DNA from: an uncultured Porphyromonadaceae bacterium
GTDB taxonomy: Bacteria; Bacteroidota; Bacteroidia; Bacteroidales; Muribaculaceae
NCBI GenBank assembly: GCA_902475285.1
Contig: CABRZA010000042.1
Location: forward strand, 1-16,786
DNA: 16,786 nt
Reading direction: 5' to 3'
The notes beneath the pieces were generated by a model. The model was not told the origin of the DNA. It saw nothing but the letters and a program-made list of their open reading frames with translations, and ran no database searches. Both the position numbers and the translations under genes were made by a program. Of this stretch, positions 14,694-16,786 are shown one piece after another. Position 1 is the stretch's first letter, and each line of letters starts with the position of its first letter.

Positions 14694-14713
14694 GATATAA
14701 TGAGAAATAATTG

Positions 14714-15796
14714 TCAGAATAACCGTGCCACCTTACGGGGAAGCTCGGCGCCATCCTCGACACGCTCGGCTATCGTGCCCTGGCGGTCGATGATGAATGT
14801 GGTGGGCAGGCCGCCGACATTATACTGGCGCAGGACGCCGAGGCCGTCGGTGGTGGAGTTCCACACGGCTGTCCAGGGCAGATTCTGCGCGGTTTCCTTC
14901 CATGCCACCTCGTCGTCGTTGAAGGCTATCTGGTAGATTGTAAGCCCGCGCGAGCCGTAGGTGGTGAAAAGTTGGTTGAGCATGGCGTTGTAGGCCGGCG
15001 AGTTGGCCATGGTGTAGTCGGTGAAGTTCAGGAGCACCACATTGCCCTTTGCGGCATCCTCGGCAAGAGAATGGCGGTTGCCTCGGCAGTCGTAGCGCAC
15101 AATGTCGATTACGCCCGTTTCGGGCACCTCTATTACCTGCTCGGCAGGCTGCGGCATACGGCCCAGAGCCTGACGGCCGGCAAAATAAGCGGCACGCAGG
15201 GCACGGCCTCGGGCATCCATGGGGCGATGGGTGGCGTAGACCTGTGCGGCGGCGCCATATACGCGGTTGCCGAAGGCATCGTTGGCATCGAAGAGCTGGC
15301 GCCCGTCGACTGCTTTGCCGACAGTATAATAAGCAACGAGGCCGGTGGTGTCGGCGGCAATGACTCCGACGAGCTCACGCAAGAGAGCCTCATCGACGGC
15401 CGATGCAGCGCACAGACTGTCGACATAGCCGAAGCGTTCGGCCATTGGCGTACCTTTTACAGTATGTCGGCGGCTGAAATCTGCGGCCGAGGCCTCGACG
15501 GTGACCGCGTCGATTGAATCGACCGGAAAGTACACGCTTCCTTTGCCGGCGAGGGTCAGGCGCAGAATGTCGGGCTGCGCTGAAGGCGACGGCGCCATAT
15601 AGGTGAATTTGCCGTCGGCGTCTGTCCGGAGTGTATCGAGAGTATACCAGTGGCCGGCGTTGTCGGCCTCGAGCACCAGCGGCGTCCCGGCGGGGACGTC
15701 GGCGACGGTGCCATCCACACTCCATCCCGTGCGGTGCGAGCATGCGCCGAGGGTGGCTGCGGCAAGCGCGGCGATAATGATATGGCGGGATTTCAT
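14714..15796 (-). CDS. thioredoxin-fold lipoprotein (DUF4369/TlpA-like) lacking the CxxC motif
   Basis: This 360-residue predicted lipoprotein has a signal peptide ending at TLGA-C19. About 24-115 resembles DUF4369, a beta domain common at the N-terminus of Bacteroidetes TlpA/ResA-like proteins. About 220-360 is a thioredoxin/AhpC-type domain: it has GNVVLLNFTD (251-260), a cis-proline loop GGLPTTFIID (328-337) and the final strand-helix. Where active members have WCxxC, this protein reads TDYTMANSP (259-267) with no cysteine. Its only other cysteines (129 and 237) are far from that position. It therefore cannot act as a dithiol oxidoreductase in the usual way and is probably a binding or structural variant. 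The stop lies 77 bases before GH20, and the start is three bases after the HIT stop codon, so it is co-transcribed with the greA unit. Confidence 0.85.
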   Translation of the reverse strand: MKSRHIIIAALAAATLGACSHRTGWSVDGTVADVPAGTPLVLEADNAGHWYTLDTLRTDADGKFTYMAPSPSAQPDILRLTLAGKGSVYFPVDSIDAVTVEASAADFSRRHTVKGTPMAERFGYVDSLCAASAVDEALLRELVGVIAADTTGLVAYYTVGKAVDGRQLFDANDAFGNRVYGAAAQVYATHRPMDARGRALRAAYFAGRQALGRMPQPAEQVIEVPETGVIDIVRYDCRGNRHSLAEDAAKGNVVLLNFTDYTMANSPAYNAMLNQLFTTYGSRGLTIYQIAFNDDEVAWKETAQNLPWTAVWNSTTDGLGVLRQYNVGGLPTTFIIDRQGTIAERVEDGAELPRKVARLF

Positions 15797-15799
15797 CGG

Positions 15800-16192
15800 C
15801 TATTCGAAATTGGCGGCGATGGCGGCGGCAATTTCCTGCATGCGCTCGGCCGGCAGGCTGAGCTTATGACGGAAGTCGACGTCGGCCTCGCTGTTGAGGG
15901 GAATGAGATGAATGTGGCAATGTGGCACCTCCATGCCGAGGACGGCGGTGGCGATGCGCTTGCAGGGAAGGGCCTTGAGCTGGGCGGCAGCAACGCGCTT
16001 GGCAAAAAGCTGGAGGGCGGCGTACTCTTCGTCGGGGAGATCGAAGATATAGTCCACCTCGTGTTTGGGCACTACCAAAGTATGACCCTCTGTCATGGGG
16101 TTGATGTCGAGGAAGGCGATGTGGCGCTCGTCTTCGGCCACGCGGTAGCAGGGTATCTCACCGGCTATTATACGCGAGAATATCGATGCCAT
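15800..16192 (-). CDS. HIT-family nucleotide-binding hydrolase (Hint-like)
   Basis: This 130-residue cytoplasmic protein of the histidine-triad superfamily hydrolyses nucleoside phosphoramidates or related nucleotidyl compounds. The triad HCHIHLIP (91-98) gives histidines 91, 93 and 95. IFSRIIAGEIPCYRV (4-18) and GHTLVVPKHEVDYIFDL (36-52) are the N-terminal family signatures. Length is typical of Hint proteins. Only six bases separate it from the greA stop and three from the next start, so it is the second gene of the unit. Such close greA-HIT linkage is, as far as I recall, common in Bacteroidetes. The biological substrate cannot be predicted. Confidence 0.92.
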   Translation of the reverse strand: MASIFSRIIAGEIPCYRVAEDERHIAFLDINPMTEGHTLVVPKHEVDYIFDLPDEEYAALQLFAKRVAAAQLKALPCKRIATAVLGMEVPHCHIHLIPLNSEADVDFRHKLSLPAERMQEIAAAIAANFE

Positions 16193-16198
16193 GACGCC

Positions 16199-16669
16199 TC
16201 AGATGTCGATTTCGAGAATCTCGAAGTTCATCACGCCGGCAGGAACGGTGATGGCCACAGTCTCGCCGACCTTGTGGCCCATGAGACCGCGGGCGATGGG
16301 TGTGCTAACGCCGATTTTCTTGGCTCGCGTGTCGGCCTCGCTGTCGGCCACGATGGTGTATTCCATCACCGAGCCGGTGCCGGTATTGCGGATTTTAACA
16401 CGGTTGAGGAGCTGTACCTCGTCGGTGGTGAGCTTGCTCTCGTCGATAATGCGGGCATTTGCCACGAGCTCTTTGAGCTGCGCGATTTTCATCTCCAGCA
16501 GCCCCTGTGCCTCCTTGGCGGCATCGTATTCGGCGTTCTCGCTCAGGTCGCCCTTATCGCGTGCCTCGGCGATGGCACGGCTTATCTCGGGGCGCTTCAC
16601 GCTTTCGAGATAGTTAAGTTCCTCCATCTTACGGTCGTAACCGTCTTTGGTCATATAAGTTATAGCCAT
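16199..16669 (-). CDS. greA: transcription elongation factor GreA
   Basis: This 156-residue factor enters the secondary channel of RNA polymerase and stimulates cleavage of backtracked transcripts. The N-terminal coiled coil runs to about residue 75 and carries the tip motif DKGDLSENAEYDAAKE (38-53) with the two key acidic residues Asp41 and Glu44. The C-terminal globular domain has the usual VSTPIARGLMGHKVGE (121-136) segment. The start is ATG at 16667-16669, giving MAITYMTKDGY. An in-frame TTG at 16696 would add nine residues lacking family similarity. A second ATG five codons downstream would also give a family-like start. It heads the minus-strand greA-HIT-thioredoxin-GH20 unit. Confidence 0.95.
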   Translation of the reverse strand: MAITYMTKDGYDRKMEELNYLESVKRPEISRAIAEARDKGDLSENAEYDAAKEAQGLLEMKIAQLKELVANARIIDESKLTTDEVQLLNRVKIRNTGTGSVMEYTIVADSEADTRAKKIGVSTPIARGLMGHKVGETVAITVPAGVMNFEILEIDI

Positions 16670-16779
16670 TGCAGTCGTTTTTTTAGAGTTTGACAAGATT
16701 ATAAAAAAGAAAGAAGCCCGGCGCCTGCTGGCGGTCGAGTCCTCCTTACCGTATTTGAAATGTCCTTTTGTTTTCGCTG
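16670..16779 (-). promoter_or_regulatory. long leader of greA
   Basis: If transcription starts just downstream of the -7 element at the window edge, greA has a leader of about 105 bases, which is long for this window. Read on the minus strand it contains GGTAAGGAGGAC, a short hairpin CGCC-AGCA-GGCG (16722-16733) and a T-rich tract TTCTTTCTTTTTT ending at 16703. The hairpin has only four pairs and stands 13 bases from the six-T run, so it is not a convincing terminator. No start codon for a leader peptide is seen. Confidence 0.35.
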
Positions 16780-16786
16780 CAAAGTT
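16780..16786 (-). promoter_or_regulatory. probable -7 element of the greA promoter, cut by the window edge
   Basis: The minus strand at the right edge begins AACTTTG, the last seven bases of TAnnTTTG. The same string AACTTTGCA follows a T in the ruvX promoter. The missing T and the -33 element would lie beyond 16786. Confidence 0.45.

Noticed and set aside
15650..16693. 347-residue plus-strand frame opposite the HIT and greA genes
   Set aside because: It is a codon-aligned shadow of two short conserved genes.

Overview
The window looks like a chromosomal segment of a GC-rich member of the Bacteroidales. A Muribaculaceae-like or similar gut lineage is my inference, not something the sequence proves. 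The evidence is: promoters of the Bacteroidetes type (TTTG near -33, TAnnTTTG near -7), A-rich leaders without Shine-Dalgarno sequences, five lipoproteins with lipobox signal peptides, and families typical of the phylum (DUF4493/PCMD-like surface lipoproteins, DUF4369-thioredoxin lipoproteins). I see no phage, transposon, CRISPR array or RNA gene.

Layout. (1) 1-3241, minus strand: a tight cassette transcribed wecC > wecG-like > wecB. It converts UDP-GlcNAc to UDP-ManNAc (WecB), oxidises it to UDP-ManNAcA (WecC) and transfers the sugar to a lipid-linked acceptor (WecG/TagA/CpsF family), so it belongs to a surface-polysaccharide pathway that probably continues past the left edge. (2) 3350-4371, plus strand: ruvX and def with a 4-base stop/start overlap, divergent from wecC. 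The two promoters sit back to back, and ruvX appears to be transcribed with almost no leader. (3) 4482-6167: ettA, a ribosome-associated ABC-F ATPase, with a nearly G-free leader and a strong terminator. (4) 6435-12299, plus strand: three consecutive lipoproteins of 805, 427 and 713 residues with one promoter and one terminator. They share a modular plan (DUF4493-like N-terminus, a common beta module, then in the outer two an FN3-like domain and a PCMD-like C-terminus). This is the least understood part of the window and the best candidate for an undescribed surface system. (5) 12396-16669, minus strand: greA > HIT-family protein > thioredoxin-fold lipoprotein lacking its CxxC > GH20 beta-N-acetylhexosaminidase lipoprotein, converging on the lipoprotein operon at a bidirectional terminator.

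How the genes relate. Regions 2, 3 and the start of 5 are housekeeping (Holliday-junction resolution, N-terminal deformylation, translation throttling, transcript cleavage). Regions 1, 4 and the end of 5 concern the envelope: amino-sugar polymer synthesis, a set of probable surface lipoproteins, and amino-sugar hydrolysis. Nothing in the sequence links these envelope genes mechanistically. There is no SusC/SusD pair, sigma/anti-sigma pair or two-component regulator beside the lipoprotein operon, so its ligand and assembly partners cannot be deduced here.
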